DNA of 64,000 bases from Antedon mediterranea (Eukaryota > Echinodermata > Crinoidea > Comatulida > Antedonidae). The translations under genes and the position numbers were made by a program. The notes under the pieces were generated by a model that made no database searches, was not told where the DNA came from, and saw nothing but the letters and a program-made list of their open reading frames with translations. Positions within the stretch are counted from its first letter, which is position 1; the number at the start of each line of letters is the position of its first letter. The stretch is taken from contig NC_092674.1 in assembly GCF_964355755.1 (NCBI RefSeq), forward strand, positions 19,928,001 through 19,992,000. Reading direction: 5' to 3'. Below are positions 45,449 through 57,640 of this stretch, one piece after another.

Positions 45449-46553
45449 CAATAGTGTTGGTGAAATTCAGTCCAAAATACGCAGAATTTTTTCCAAAATA
45501 CGTCAAGTTGAGGGCGCTATACTAATCCAAAATACGTCGACTTGAGGGCGCTATTCATTTTCCAAAATACCCGAATTGTCCAAAATACGTCAAGTTGAGG
45601 GCGCTAGTCATTTTCCAAAATACGCGATTTGTCCAAAATACGTCAATTTGGAACCGCTTGTAATTTTCCAAAATACGCAATTTAAATAACTCCTTTACTT
45701 CTTCTAACCAATTAATTATTGATATTATTTTAATCACAATACCATATGCTTTTTATTATTATATATTATATGAAATAACTATTATGTTAGATTTCAGATT
45801 AGGTAACTTATTAGACCATAAGTACTGTACATTAAATTGAAAGCGATGTTTGTCTGTCGAGCTCGGGAAAAATATCGATTTTGTAGATCACCAAATATAT
45901 AACACATGCCTATGACTATACTTAAATACTATATACGTACATGCTGGTTTTGTAGCCGGTTTATGCCGCATTTAAACTAGCTACGTCTGGCAATGCAATC
46001 GTACATCGTTCAGACATTATTAATGTATATTATAGGCACTGTCTATTGACTGATGTTGGCACATATTTGTTTTTATTCAGTAATAAATGATTACATTGAA
46101 AAATAATAATTGGCTACTCTATGACATTTTATTTACAAAAAATGCTGCCTTCTAATACTTTCATTTATAACTAAAATGTACTTGTTTGTTTTATTCCAAG
46201 AAACTTTTTTTAATACATTAAACTGTAATTTTACCTTACACTCTCAATATGATACATTTGGAAAGGCTCTCGTATTTTGGAAAAAAGTTTGCCGCCCTCA
46301 AGTTGACGTATTTTGGAAAATTACTAGCGGTCGCAAATTGACGTATTTTGGACAAATCGCGTATTTTGGAAATAAATAGCGCCCTCAATTTGACGTATTT
46401 TGGACAATTCATGTATTTGGGATAATTTATAGCGCCCTCAACTTGACGTATTTTGGACAATTCGCGTATTTTGGAAAATGAATAGCGCCCTCAAGTCGAC
46501 GTATTTTGGAAAAAATTCTGCGTATTTTGGACTGATGTTCACCAACCCGACTC
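45449..46553. mobile_element. 1.1-kb hAT-like TIR element with CCAAAATACG sub-repeats
   Basis: It is flanked by GTATTTTT at 45441-45448 and 46554-46561, and it interrupts a SINE. The termini match as GTTGGTGAAATTCAGTCC against GGACTGATGTTCACCAAC. Each arm (about 220 bp left, 280 bp right) is made of four to six units containing TCCAAAATACGTCAAGTTGA and GGGCGCTAGTCATTTT, inverted on the other arm. The middle, about 45690-46260, is AT-rich without a transposase. An 8-bp duplication and ends beginning CA are compatible with hAT, which is inference. A decayed relative lies at 25065-25150. Confidence 0.75.
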
Positions 46554-46795
46554 GTATTTTTTGGGATCAAACACGTATGGAAACATACTCCCATAATGCA
46601 GCCGGTAACCAGCGCAAAGATGTGTCTAGATCTAACTGGGTACCCATTTATACACCTGGGTGGAGAGAGGCAACGCAAGTAAAGTATCTTGCCTACGGAT
46701 ACAAGCAATGCGGCGAGAGTTGGATTCGAACCTAGGTCTGACGATCGGTAGTCCAACGTCCAACACACTGCGCCACACGCCCTCACATATATAGT
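46554..46795 (-). mobile_element. tRNA-derived SINE head and body (rest at 45356-45448)
   Basis: Read on the minus strand: GTGGCGCAGTGTGTTGGA (A box region), then GGTTCGAATCCAACTCTCGC (B box), then the body GCAAGATACTTTACTTGCGT, CACCCAGGTGTATAAATGGG, TACCCAGTTAGATCTAGACA and GGGAGTATGTTTCCATACGT. Removing the TIR element joins it to 45356-45448. The partial copy at 4841-4940 is the same family. Confidence 0.75.
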
Positions 46796-47061
46796 CAGTA
46801 CCCATATGTCACAGTTAAATAATGAACACATACAGTAATTGCCATCCAATCAGGACTGTCGGGGTCATAACTGAACAAAAGTAAATGGACACATGAAAGT
46901 AAATAAATTTACAGTTTCCAATCATCAAGCTGCATATAGTCGTCACGCATTGCTGTGCATTTGTATGGCAATACATTGTAAATATCAACTTTTCGGGAAT
47001 GATAGAAGTATAAATATATCTATGAAATTACATTTTCAGATTCAGGTGAACTCAAATAAGC
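46796..47061. other. Likely 3' UTR or downstream flank of the 47-52 kb gene
   Basis: AT-rich sequence between the SINE and the stop codon of the minus-strand gene. No clear poly(A) signal on the minus strand was found close to the stop. Confidence 0.35.
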
Positions 47062-50000
47062 TCAGTATTTATGAGCAACTCTCTGTGAAAATTTATTACT
47101 TGAAGCCTGGTAAACAACTTGTCCTGTATGAGAAATATTGCTTTTTGATTGATTATAGATGTTTGGTACATCCGGTTGTTGATGGTTCACCACAGGTTGG
47201 CTAGGCTGGGATAACTGATCATATTGTGCTTGTTTTGTGTAATAAGGTTGTGGTGCTGGTATGGGTTGTTGTCTTGGTACAGGTTGCTGTCCTGTCATGG
47301 GCTGCTGATATGGTATAGGCTGCTGGGCTGGTATGTGTTGGTGGCCTGGTGGCTGGGGTTGTTTTACAGATTGATTGTATACATTACTTTGAGAAGGCCT
47401 GGGTGGGATTTGTGTTTGTTGTCCTCTAGCATGAGAGAACTGCTGGCCATGTGTAGGACTTGGTTGTGGTGTTGGATGAGCAGCTTTCAATTTCTGTGTT
47501 ACCAGTAAAAGATCTTTGAAGTGTCTCTTGCTAAGTTCCCTTAGGTCTTCCGTCACTGAAAACAATATTCATTGATAGGTATAATTTGCAAATAATTTAT
47601 ACAAATTCTAATTAAACTAACAATCAAGGACAAATGTATTACATTAATACAACAAACCCTTTTTTTTTAGGATAAAGGTCCAATCTGAATGGTTTTTCCT
47701 ATTCTAATTTGGAATTGGTAATGGCTAAAATTGTTTACATTCACCTTCAATGATGGCAATTTATTAATGTAATGTATTTTATTTGATATTCCTTTACCTA
47801 ATCCACTGTAACCTTTGTCAGCTCCGTGATCCAGAACCTTCTGCAAGAAGTTGACCATTGCACCAGTTGACAAGAATCGTTCTTCAAGATCTAACATGTC
47901 AAAGTAGTTAGTATCAACTGCGAATGGATTACGTGGAACTGGTAATGTGTTGATTTTGACAAGCTCTGCTACGATGTCCCACACTTGGACATCTGAAATT
48001 AAATCATCAAAAATATTGTTTCATTCAACATTTGTTTTCAGATGAAAAGACATTTTTTTTTGTCAACGGTTATTTTTATTTCAGTATGACATGAATACAG
48101 AAAAAGTTTACATAATAGACAACAAAGCAACTAGAATCATATTGAGGATCTATACTAGAAGAATAAATTATTCTTGTCACATATAAGACCCTTTTCAAAC
48201 TAAAATAATATAATTAACTAAGTAAACAAATAAAGTAAATTAAACAATTTACGGTGAAGCAAAAGTAATATGAATTCAACGTTTTAGGGGGTTTATTTTT
48301 GCAATATATAAAAAACATATCCACTGTACACCAAGTTTTTTATTTTCTAGAGAGAAAGGTAACATCAGGAATAACTACCTGACTACAAACTACAAATTCA
48401 GTATTGACAATTTTAAGAGAAATTCTTTTCATAGTGGTTTACCATGTACATTTAACCAATTTGAAATTCATGCCTGAGGTTTTAAAGGAAATTGGTTTTT
48501 AATGAACTCTATTGTTCTAAAGTCAGTAAAATGTTACTTTACAGACTTGGGATCCCTGCAAGTGGATTATTTACAGAGTTTCACCATTTTTAATATCCTG
48601 CTATCAAATGATTTTTTTTGACAAAATGGTTCTCTTGTATTGCTGACAATTATAGTCTTTTTATGGAATGATATGAAACAGAATAGCTTCAATACTACCT
48701 TTATCATTCCAGGCTGTAGTTGACTTTAACTTCAGTGGGCTATCTTTTGAAAAACGTTCATTGTCTTTTGCCAATGTCACTAATCTTTCGTGGTTATTTC
48801 GAACCCAAACATACGGACATGAGTATCTAGCGTAACCAGCCAATAGGAATAGAGTAGAACCATCATCCTAAAGAATGTGATACAAATTGATAAATTCCTT
48901 TGTTGTAAACTACAAAAACACAATCATTATTTCTTTTCATTATTATTTTACTACCTCATAAAAAGCTTTGCTTTTACTTACAGTGGGGGCAATTTCTCTT
49001 TCGCTAGGTGATGCTGGTGGAAGTCCTACATCCATATACCCATAACCACTCAACCTGGAAATGATATCCAATTAATGCTTGACAACAAATGATTACAATC
49101 ATCATTTTGTGTGCTAATAGGGTGGTTGATGACAAACCAAGTTTTGTTTTTAGGCCTTGTAAAGTTAGTTATAAGTTAGCTTGGAACGTCAATCAATTTT
49201 TGTATTTATTGAATTCAATTATTGCATATCACATAAAAATCAGTAATTTTAAAATGGTAAATTCTGGTATTGTTTATTTATTAGAAAAAGAATATGGTTT
49301 ATGACCAAATTAGGGAAACACCACCCACCCCAAAGGTCAGACTACACATTAACGGGAAAAAATAGAGTTGATGCAGCACAAAGGCAATCATACATACTTT
49401 TTTTGTGTGTTTTGTGACAGCATTAGAGAAGTTCTGAAAAAAAAGTAAAAATGAAGACATCATCTCTATTATGTTACAAAGCTGTAGTATTCTAGAATGG
49501 CGTCAGTCTAGATTAATCTAACACAGACTTCCATAAATACCGAAAATAATCAACTTTTAAAATAAATTTTTATTAATTCTACTTTTTTTTTATATTAGAT
49601 AGAACATTACAGTAAAAGTATTTTACCATTTATTTACAGATTTTTTCTTTTTTTTTTAATTAATTAAAAACTAATTATACTTCCACAATTACATATACAT
49701 TTGTTTATCAGAATTTAAACTTACTGGTCAAAGGGCATATCTGTAGAGTTGAAACTTCCACTGCCACTGTATGTAATTTCTTGGTTGGCGTTTGTTGGTG
49801 ACATACTTCTTGGTGTCTACAAATTTAACAGTGATCCTTTGATAGATTATTATACAGATATTGCTTAGAGGTAAAATATAAGATTTGACATCCCCGGAAT
49901 CAGCTGGTTTGATATTAAGCTATTGTGAAAATATAATGTAAATGCAAGCTTTGAAATGGTAAAAATCATTACATTTTATATTATTGTGCATGCAAAAATC

Positions 50001-52502
50001 AATATAGTATATATATAGATATAGTTTGCAATACATTACATTTTAACCATACAATTTTGTTACACATACATTTAGCTTATTCAGTTTTAAATCCCATGTT
50101 TCCTAATTTATTTTTTCAGTACTTGAAGAGCCATTTATGAGGAAAAGAGGTTTTAGATGGCGATTGATTTTTTTGCATTATTTTGATCAGTGAGGATTGT
50201 TCACATACCAGTGGTTCATAACCATTACCATATGGAATTATCATTATTTTCACATACCAGTGGTTCATTGAGCACTTTACAAATCATCTCTTCTCTGCCT
50301 CTCATATAACATGAGAAATATTTGAAACCCTAAATAAAAAACAAAAAATAGAAAGAAATATGGTCAATGAATAAGGCACTACAGAATGTAATTAGAGGTT
50401 CTGGACACCTGCCACAAAACAAAGAATGTTGCTGTCCTCTGTTGGTGGTCAATGAATAAGGCACTACAGAATGTAATTAGAGGTTCTGGACACCTGCCAC
50501 AAAACAAAGAATGTTGCTGTCCTCTGTTGGATGTTCCATAATCATTTATATCATGTTTAAATATGGGTTTTCCAAGAAGACTGTAGCCACCTGAAAATGA
50601 GTGTACATTAAACTATAAGTAAATTTGGGTATACTCTGAATATACAGTACTGTCAGTGTCTCCTAAATATTTGGTGCAATACTTACTACCCTGAATGGAG
50701 TTTCTTCAGAACAATGGTATCTCCTGAACTATGTATGACACCCCCTGAATATGGATTCCATAGAATACAGATGAATTATTTGGGTTAAAAATGTATTGCA
50801 AAAAAATAAATAAATATAAAAAAAAGAATTTAAAGTGAATACATTAAAAGTTACCTTGAGACAACCAAATTTGAGAGCTTCCCCTAAAAACATGCTGAGA
50901 CGCTTCTTGACAGCCTTTTCTCTTTCCTGTAATAACATTATAAAAGCAAATAAATAAAATATGTCATGTATTAGTTAGGCCTAGTATTTCCAGCTTAGCT
51001 ATTAAAAAAATATATTTTTAAAATAACCCAATGGATGATACCTCTCTTCATTTGCATTGCGCAATTTTATTCAAAATGCACAGGAAATTTCAAATTGTGC
51101 AGAGTATTTTCAATATTTGATTATAACCAAAGCATGATAACCTTTATGCCAATTATATTTATATATATCAGCATATGACCCCAGGAGAGGTGCATCATGG
51201 ATGCATCATTTACAAGTAATTATTGACGCAGGGGTGCGTAAAAAAACAGGTGGTACAGTACATTCACATATGAACAATGGTCACAATGCGTCAAAATGGG
51301 TGTGTCATGGTCACCTATCTATTAATATAAGGTAAGTCACTTTTTTTTTTGTCATTACGCACATCGTACAAATGACGCACCTCTTCGTAAAATAATGGGT
51401 CCTACAATTGAAGTGCATTAGATTTATAAATAATGCAAGTATTGGGCTATATTATTTTGGATAAAAAAAAATATAAAGAAGAAAATGAGTTTGCCTATGT
51501 TTATAATAAGAAGACAGGGTGTTTTATGTGCGGAGTTCATTTTGTGTTCAAATTGTGCAAGAAAATCACTGCGCAATTTCAAATTGTCAATTGTATGACC
51601 CACTATACAAGGGGGTGCGTCATTTGTCCAATGTGCGTCATACCTTTTTAATACCATGACGCACATGTGCGTAAAAAATTTGACCTACCTTTAGGTGTCT
51701 ATGACGCACCCATTTTGACGCAATGTGACCATGTTTTTTTATGATATTTTTAGTGGTAAAGTGACGGATATTGACACACCATCGTTCATTGATGTGACGT
51801 ACCTTCTAGGTTTTTGGACGCACCCCTGCGTCAGTAATTATTTGTAAATGACGCACCTCTCCCGGGGTCGTATGGTGGGTCATACTTACAATTGACAAGT
51901 CCATAATCATATAACATCACTTCCTTTCTTTACTTTTCAATAAATAATGAGAATCATTTGACGTGTGAGCCTTGGTCAGTAATTTTTTCCAATAATAATT
52001 ATAATATACTAGCTAGGCCTGGCCTATACTAGCCTACTTAACTACTACTATAACTAGGCCTAGCCTAGTAGTAGGCCTAGCCTAGCTAGTTAGGCTAGCT
52101 TAACCTACTGTACATTTACAAGGCTACAGAATATTAATTACTAAGGCTATTTAGCCTAGCTAGTAGGCTGAGCTAGTAAGGCTAGGCCTAACCATAGAGA
52201 TATTCCTAATCTAGTTTAGTACAGTAGGCCCAGCCCTACTGGTCTAGCCGTCTAGCCTAGCTATGCTAGTAGAGCTCCCGCCGCCGACGACACAGCAGGT
52301 CGGGCTCACATGATGATGACGGACGGCCTGGCTGAAATGGTGGTGGTTGATGAGCCGTTCAAATATATCTAAAACTCAATGCAATAGCATTTATTTGAAC
52401 TGTCAATATTATACTATAGCTATACAGTACTATAAGTACTAGGCTTAGGCTAGGCCTCCTACTATGTAAAAGTTTAGATACCGTTGCTGCTGTCGCTGCC
52501 AT
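47062..52502 (-). CDS. Unidentified nine-exon protein, 407 aa, with Gln/Pro-rich tail
   Basis: Minus-strand coding exons: 52502-52482, 50926-50855, 50329-50258, 49816-49725, 49433-49398, 49054-48982, 48867-48699, 47992-47798 and 47555-47062. All have GT/AG borders, compatible phases, and a summed length of 1,224 nt. The start MAATAAT sits in a GC-rich first exon and is the least certain join. The N-terminal half includes KKRLSMFLGEALKFGCLK and KYFSCYMRGREEMICKVL. Middle exons carry Ser/Thr-Pro-rich linkers, GYARYSCPYVWVRNNHERLV, and VWDIVAELVKINTLPVPRNP followed by LDLEERFLSTGAMVNFLQKVL, probably helical. An NPF tripeptide (in RNPFAVD) is the classic EH-domain ligand. The last 130 residues are low-complexity with repeats such as AQQPIPYQQP and RQQPIPAPQP. 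No signal peptide or membrane segment is seen. I do not recognise the family; the NPF hints at, but does not prove, endocytic trafficking. Confidence 0.75.
50362..50531. repeat. Exact 85-bp tandem duplication in an intron
   Basis: The segment starting GGTCAATGAATAAGGCACTA and ending CTGTCCTCTGTTGG is present twice in a row (50362 and 50447) with no difference that I could find, so it is a recent duplication or an assembly artefact. It lies within about 35 bp of the 50258-50329 exon. Confidence 0.85.
51147..51417. mobile_element. GTGCGTCA-family MITE, copy 2 (degenerate)
   Basis: Related to 29559-29896 by ATATGACCCCAGGAGAGGTG, CATCATTTACAAGTAATTA, TGACGCAGGGGTGCGT and AATGACGCACCTCT. TTA may flank it on both sides (51144-51146 and 51418-51420). 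The left terminus is eroded. Confidence 0.6.
51585..51903. mobile_element. GTGCGTCA-family MITE, copy 3
   Basis: Starts TTGTCAATTGTATGACCCAC and ends GTGGGTCATACTTACAATTG followed by ACAAGTCCA. Internal GTGCGTCA/TGACGCAC motifs alternate as in copy 1, but in opposite overall orientation relative to copy 2. Copies 2 and 3 lie 170 bp apart inside the first intron of the unknown gene. Confidence 0.65.
51990..52280. repeat. Cluster of overlapping TAGGCCTAG/CTAGCCTAG palindromes
   Basis: Nearly every 10 bp contains TAGGC, GCCTA, CTAG or AGGCCT, giving a low-complexity region made mostly of C, T, A and G in palindromic hexamers. It lies in the first intron, close to the presumed promoter of the minus-strand gene. 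A similar cluster lies at 29120-29310. Confidence 0.6.
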
Positions 52503-52620
52503 GATGATGAAGTTCGTCGTCCCTTTTCTGAGCTCTAGTTTTGGTTTTAACCCCTGGATATATGGGAGGCGAATAGGGCCATAATCTTTATTAATCTACA
52601 TCTACCTACTATATAGTGTC
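52503..52620 (-). promoter_or_regulatory. Likely 5' UTR and promoter region of the 47-52 kb gene
   Basis: The ATG at 52502 sits in a CpG-containing stretch within AT-rich surroundings (CATCATCATGGCAGCGACAG on the minus strand). No TATA box is obvious, consistent with a housekeeping-type promoter. The assignment depends on the first coding exon being correct. Confidence 0.4.
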
Positions 52621-53594
52621 GGGGGCTAGGCCTAATACGATGGCACAGAATGATTAAATGTATACAATAAGATATTTATCAAGAGAAAGATTATAATGCG
52701 AAATGTAGTGAAATTATAAGACTACAAAACATATATTTATATACTAGGGGACAGGAAGGGTGACTAATTAAATGCGAGATTAAATGGTACCACACTTTGA
52801 CTTTTGGAAGACCAACCTCTCAGGAATTAAGTGTTCCAGGCCCGGAGAGAATAATGGGTGAATCACATGTTACATCTGCTGAGCATTAATGGGTATCTTT
52901 GAAAGTTGACATACCATTATGTTTTGTTTTGTTTATTTACTTTTCTCACGACACTAAATAATTGTGTAGCCAAAGTATGATTGTAGGCCTATTCATCATC
53001 AACACCAAAATCTGCCAAAAATAAACCGTCAAAAATGATTTAACTTCAAAATACAAACTCATGACAATGAACATTATAGATTTAACATGGCTGTATAGTA
53101 ATTACCTCCATGATTTAACAAAGAGGAGTGATGAGGGATATGTAATTTGTCAGCGATGAATCATACTCCAAACGCTATACTCTCAACCCTCTTTTCAAAC
53201 AAGAGTGTATTGAATTACCGGCTTAATATACATTTTACCATTCTTATTTCCGAACGTTTAGGATGTTATTCTATTACAACAATTTCCATAGCAACATCTG
53301 TAAGCACTCGATATACTTTCCAATTCAATCTCCCATGTGGTCTTAGTTTTCTCTGAAGAACGACTCACGGGGCAGAACTTTAAGATTGACATTGGCACAG
53401 TTAACAAACATGATTCCTCGTACGGTGTATCAATGAATATAATCAATGATATCCACTCTAATGACGAATACGGTCAATCAAACAGTAGCCGATCAACAAA
53501 CTAGGTAATCACCTGATAGTCAAAAATCAATTGCCCTTCACAACTAGCAAAATGATATTACCCTGCGCCACTGTGTGTAGTTAGTTTTGACATA

Positions 53595-53730
53595 TCATAT
53601 CAATCAAACTTACTAATGAATGAATCAGTGAATCAATCAATCAAAGACCAATCAATGATTGACCAATCAATCATTCGATTAGTCAATGACTAATTAATTA
53701 ATAACCAATCAAACGACCAATAATCAATAT
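53595..53730. repeat. Degenerate (AATC)n simple repeat
   Basis: Many AATCAATCAATCA-type tracts, with the inverted form TGATTG and ATTAATTAATAA toward the end. Simple repeat, no coding role. Confidence 0.65.
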
Positions 53731-53801
53731 TATGTAACACCTAAATAAATACATATCATTTCATTGGACAATTGTGATTCACATAGCGTGCAATAGTACG
53801 C

Positions 53802-53850
53802 ACTATTAAACGATCGTTTAATAGTACTTTTTTTCGTTTACGAAAAAAAA
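53802..53850. repeat. 24-bp perfect palindrome beside a T/A-tract hairpin
   Basis: ACTATTAAACGA is followed directly by its exact reverse complement (53802-53825) with CGATCG at the centre. Two bases later TTTTTTTCGT, a TT loop and ACGAAAAAAA form a second hairpin. The role is unknown. Confidence 0.7.
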
Positions 53851-54344
53851 AATCTTTTCGCGTTTGAATTTTTTTTTTATACTATTACTTTTGAAATACT
53901 GTACATTAGCCCCACCTAAATAGCCCCATCCAAAAACGCGTAGTAATCCTTATACATCGTTCCCTGTGTCATATGGCTCCCCTGAAGATACATAACACAA
54001 TTTAACCTTAAAGTTAAATTATCCTTATTTGTTTCTTACATATTACGTTCCATTTGATAATTTTGATGTGTTATGATAATAATATTTATCTTAAAAGTAA
54101 TGTTTAGTGGTGTGTAAATTAATGTTTAAATTTTGTAATTTAGATGTAAGAGTATTACAATTTTTTAAATACTTCTTCTCAATTTGTTTCATATTTTTAT
54201 TACCTGTATATAATAATACATTTCAAAAAACAAAAAACAAAAATATGGTTCATAGTACATAATATTATACTCAGTATTAATATTATTTAGAGCGTTTTAG
54301 CAGTAATTTGTCACAGTCGCAATTAGCCGGATTCGGACATGGCT

Positions 54345-55632
54345 TCAGTTTAAATTCTCCTTCGCTGCCCATTCTCTCCAACTTCCCTCGTAATAACGTG
54401 ATCTGAAATAAGTATGTTATTTTGAAAATCAAAGTCACAAAAAAATAATAAATTAAGACCTCACATATTGAGCGAATTATTAATAAAGATAAAGTGCATG
54501 CTAGTTACGAGCCTATATTGGCCCATATTGAAGAGGCCAGTCTATAACAGATAATTCAATTTGGATCGGTTTTTATTTGTGTAACATGATCAATTATCGA
54601 TTTTAAAGGTCTATTTAGGCCTACATAGTTTTTTTTTTAAGAATGTAAGAGTGTCTATATTAATTAACACTTAATAAGAGCAATGTAGCATGGAATATGA
54701 TGTGTAAATTTGCCAGTCTTTCAACTTTAAATTCAGTAGAAGAGTAAGCCTACGGGACGGTACCAAAATCATTAAAGTAATGATGAACTTACTTAGTGAA
54801 GCCTAATTCCCGGGCTGTTTCCCAAGCAGTCTTGCAGCGGACGCCGGCCGTACATGAGAACACAAGTCGATCGTCATCAAAGCTTGGTTTGGTAATTCCG
54901 TATCTATGCGTAAATTCCTTTTCTGGTAATTGTAATGCGTCATTAATTGTTGCCACTATGTAAATAAGAAAATATTTAACTGAAGCAGTGGTCGACACTG
55001 TGAGGAATTGGTCCTTTTGGATTTTTCGTTGCTTTTCCCTGTGTTTAACATATAGACACTTTGGCTATGTTTGTGCTAAGACCATAACATTATGCTAGTT
55101 TTCCTATTTCTTCCGTCTGTTGTGTGACACAATGAATATTGTTACTTATATGCTAGGTACGCCTGACCATTGCTATCTAGCAAGGGGACTTTTGCCTTTG
55201 AAATTAGTGCTTAAGCTGCTTATTTTGCAGATACAAATCTAGTTTGAATGTATGCTTAATCAATTGCTATTTGTCTTAGAGACCTTTGAAATCATTGTTT
55301 AAGCTGCTTATGTTGCTGAAGCAAAGTAAGCTGTAATAGGCGGTGGTACAAACAGCAAAAATGCTTAAATATGATATTAATGTGAAACGATCACAGTGAC
55401 AAAAGTATTTCTATTAAAGAATGTGTAATCCAGACTTTTCGTACATATACGTTTCTAATAATTATTATAACATACCTGGTATGACTGTGGCTTTTCCAAT
55501 TTTCCCAGAATTCTTCACTTCTTCGTTACTTCGTACATCAATTAAATGTACGCGATCTTCATTCACTAGTTTGCGTAGTTCATCATACCTTATTATACCG
55601 CTGTTCTGTTGCTCTTTTTCACATGTGGTCAT
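54345..55632 (-). CDS. Single-domain rhodanese (thiosulfate sulfurtransferase-like)
   Basis: Minus-strand coding exons 55632-55476, 54955-54793 and 54402-54345 join in frame to give 125 residues. The order is that of a rhodanese domain: IRYDELRKLVNEDRVHLIDVRSNEEV (split here as DELRKLV and LIDVRSNEE), an IP...ATVIP strand, PEKEFTHRYGI, DDRLVFSCTAGVRCKTAWE with the active-loop cysteine in CTAGVR, ARELGF, and a closing YYEGSWREWAAKE typical of the family. Closest by size and motifs are TSTD1, TSTD3 and Hsp67B2-type proteins, which transfer sulfane sulfur, for example from thiosulfate to thiols. No targeting sequence is evident, so cytosolic location is likely. A splice acceptor at about 55659 (TTTATAG) suggests a non-coding exon upstream, possibly the one at 60151. 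Confidence 0.9.
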
Positions 55633-55658
55633 TTTTTTCTTTCCGGTTCAAATTTTCT

Positions 55659-57640
55659 CTATAAAATTCAGAAATAGGCCTATAGATAGTAAGTGTTGAA
55701 TACAATAACTAAATGCTTTAAACGAAATATCGTATTGAACTTCTGTAGGCCTTATATTAATTTGACAAAAGATGATAATTTAAAAAGATACAAGTGCTGC
55801 CACTCCTCATCTCATCAATTATATTGAAAACATTAGAAAAATAATAAGAGATAACATAAATAACTTTATTTACGTTTGAATTAAAACATTTTCAAACGAA
55901 GGGTTGCAAATAAAAGCAAAACAAAAATGGAAAAGTGTATATAAACTTAGCATTTTACATTAATTACCAATCAGATACAAGTTTTTCCATTTACAAATTT
56001 TGATACATTTATTTTCTAGTTAAAATCAAGTCAAAAGTAACATTTATTTCTTTTTAAGTTCATAATAATTGGATTAAATTATAAGAGGAGTGGATAAAAG
56101 CAAAGCTTGTGAAAGGCAGCCCATAACACTGAAAAAATGAAGGAAACATGACAACACGGGAACCGGAAACAGGACTGTAATAAACTGTAAGGCTTGCAGT
56201 TTCAGAGTACTGAAAATTAAAATATAAAACAGCTTATATAAAGTAGGTCTACCGTTACACTCGTATAATGGTAGGGAAAAGTTCATCTTGTTCTTCAACA
56301 AGAAACGATTTGGATTTTGTTAATTTTTAGTTCATTATAATTTTTAGGTAGGGTGGGGATTACGACATCTGGTTTTCATTAACAGTTAGCAGAGGTTGCG
56401 TTTTAGCTTTTATATAAAGAATAATAGTTTGTAAAAGAAAAAATAACAAACAATCTGAAAAAAAAATTTTTTTGTTGTTGAATATGATTAATGTCATAAT
56501 AGTTATTCACTTTGATACAAAATTGGATCGAAAATAAAAATTATTTACCTGAAAATAATTAATTTAAAGCAACGTTAAATTGTCAGATTATGTTACCGTT
56601 TATTTTGCCTTTTTATAACTGAAATCATTATTTTTGTTTTTTTAACCGAAGTGAATATATAACTCTATCGGAACAAAAATTCAGAGTCTGATTTTCCTTT
56701 TTTTTAAATGTTTTACTTTTTGAAGGACAATACCTCTTTAAACGAAAATTCATTTTCTTTTATCCAAATTTTTAGTTGTTTCAACTTCTCATCAAATATA
56801 ATATGTGAATAACGTTTGCTTGCAACGTGACTACAGACTATTTACTTTAATAGGAGCCAGACAAGTAATAGTCCCTGGGACGTGTATCGGATTTGACCAA
56901 GTCAAGGCCATCGGAATAAGACTACGCGCTGGGTAGGATGTTACGCGTTAACCGTTAATATGGTAAATAGTAAAGGATCCGATGTGGATGAGTTTTGCAC
57001 TCAAAATATCATGGTTTGACATTCACCTGATGATGAGAAACCTGGATTCAGTTCAAGGAGAAATACACTTGTGTTTGCACGTGAAATATTGAAAACTTTT
57101 ATAGGTAGTTTTGGTAACAAAACGAAACATGAGTCGAATCAATATATTTTAAACGTAACGGAAGAGAACGCATTAATCAATCAATCAACAAATCAAAATG
57201 TTGATTGATTGATGATAGATCAATCAGCAGCAGTTAACCAATTGTGTTTGTAGTGTTTGTACCAACACCATCTCTTAAATCCGTCTGACGATCCTAGATG
57301 CATAGTAGGCTAATTGTTATAAATCATATTTGATTTTTTGAGTTGTACATTGCCTGTTTGCGCTAATTACAATTACTTCCTGCGCCCATCCACTACCTTT
57401 CGACAATGCCACTGACCTGTACGTTTAATGAAAACACCCGATCCCCAGGGTCTTTAATTCATAGGGGGTCATCAAACGTCCACTCAAAAACTTTTACCTA
57501 AACAATTAGGCAATTATGCTGACGTGATATCCCAATTGACAGAAACTAATACATTGTATAGGCTAAATATTAAGCGAGGATGAAGAAATCAAAAAGTGAC
57601 ATAACCACATTCTTTTATCAACATCATTAGAATCAACATT
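55659..57640. other. Probable 5' intron of the rhodanese gene; no features
   Basis: AT-rich sequence with a short palindromic AATC stretch near 57175-57230 (TCAATCAACAAATCAAAATG then TTGATTGATTGATG). Nothing else is recognised. Confidence 0.4.

Larger units (their letters stand above)
52621..54344. other. Intergenic region with simple repeats and palindromes
   Basis: No gene is seen. It contains a degenerate AATC-type repeat (53595-53730) and a palindrome pair at about 53802-53850. The remainder is AT-rich. Confidence 0.5.

Noticed and set aside
47224-47508. 94-codon plus-strand frame rich in Trp, Leu and Cys
   Set aside because: It is the antisense shadow of the Gln/Pro-rich last exon of the minus-strand gene.
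51433-51651. 72-codon plus-strand frame between two MITE copies
   Set aside because: It runs into the terminus of the third MITE copy and has no recognisable domain.
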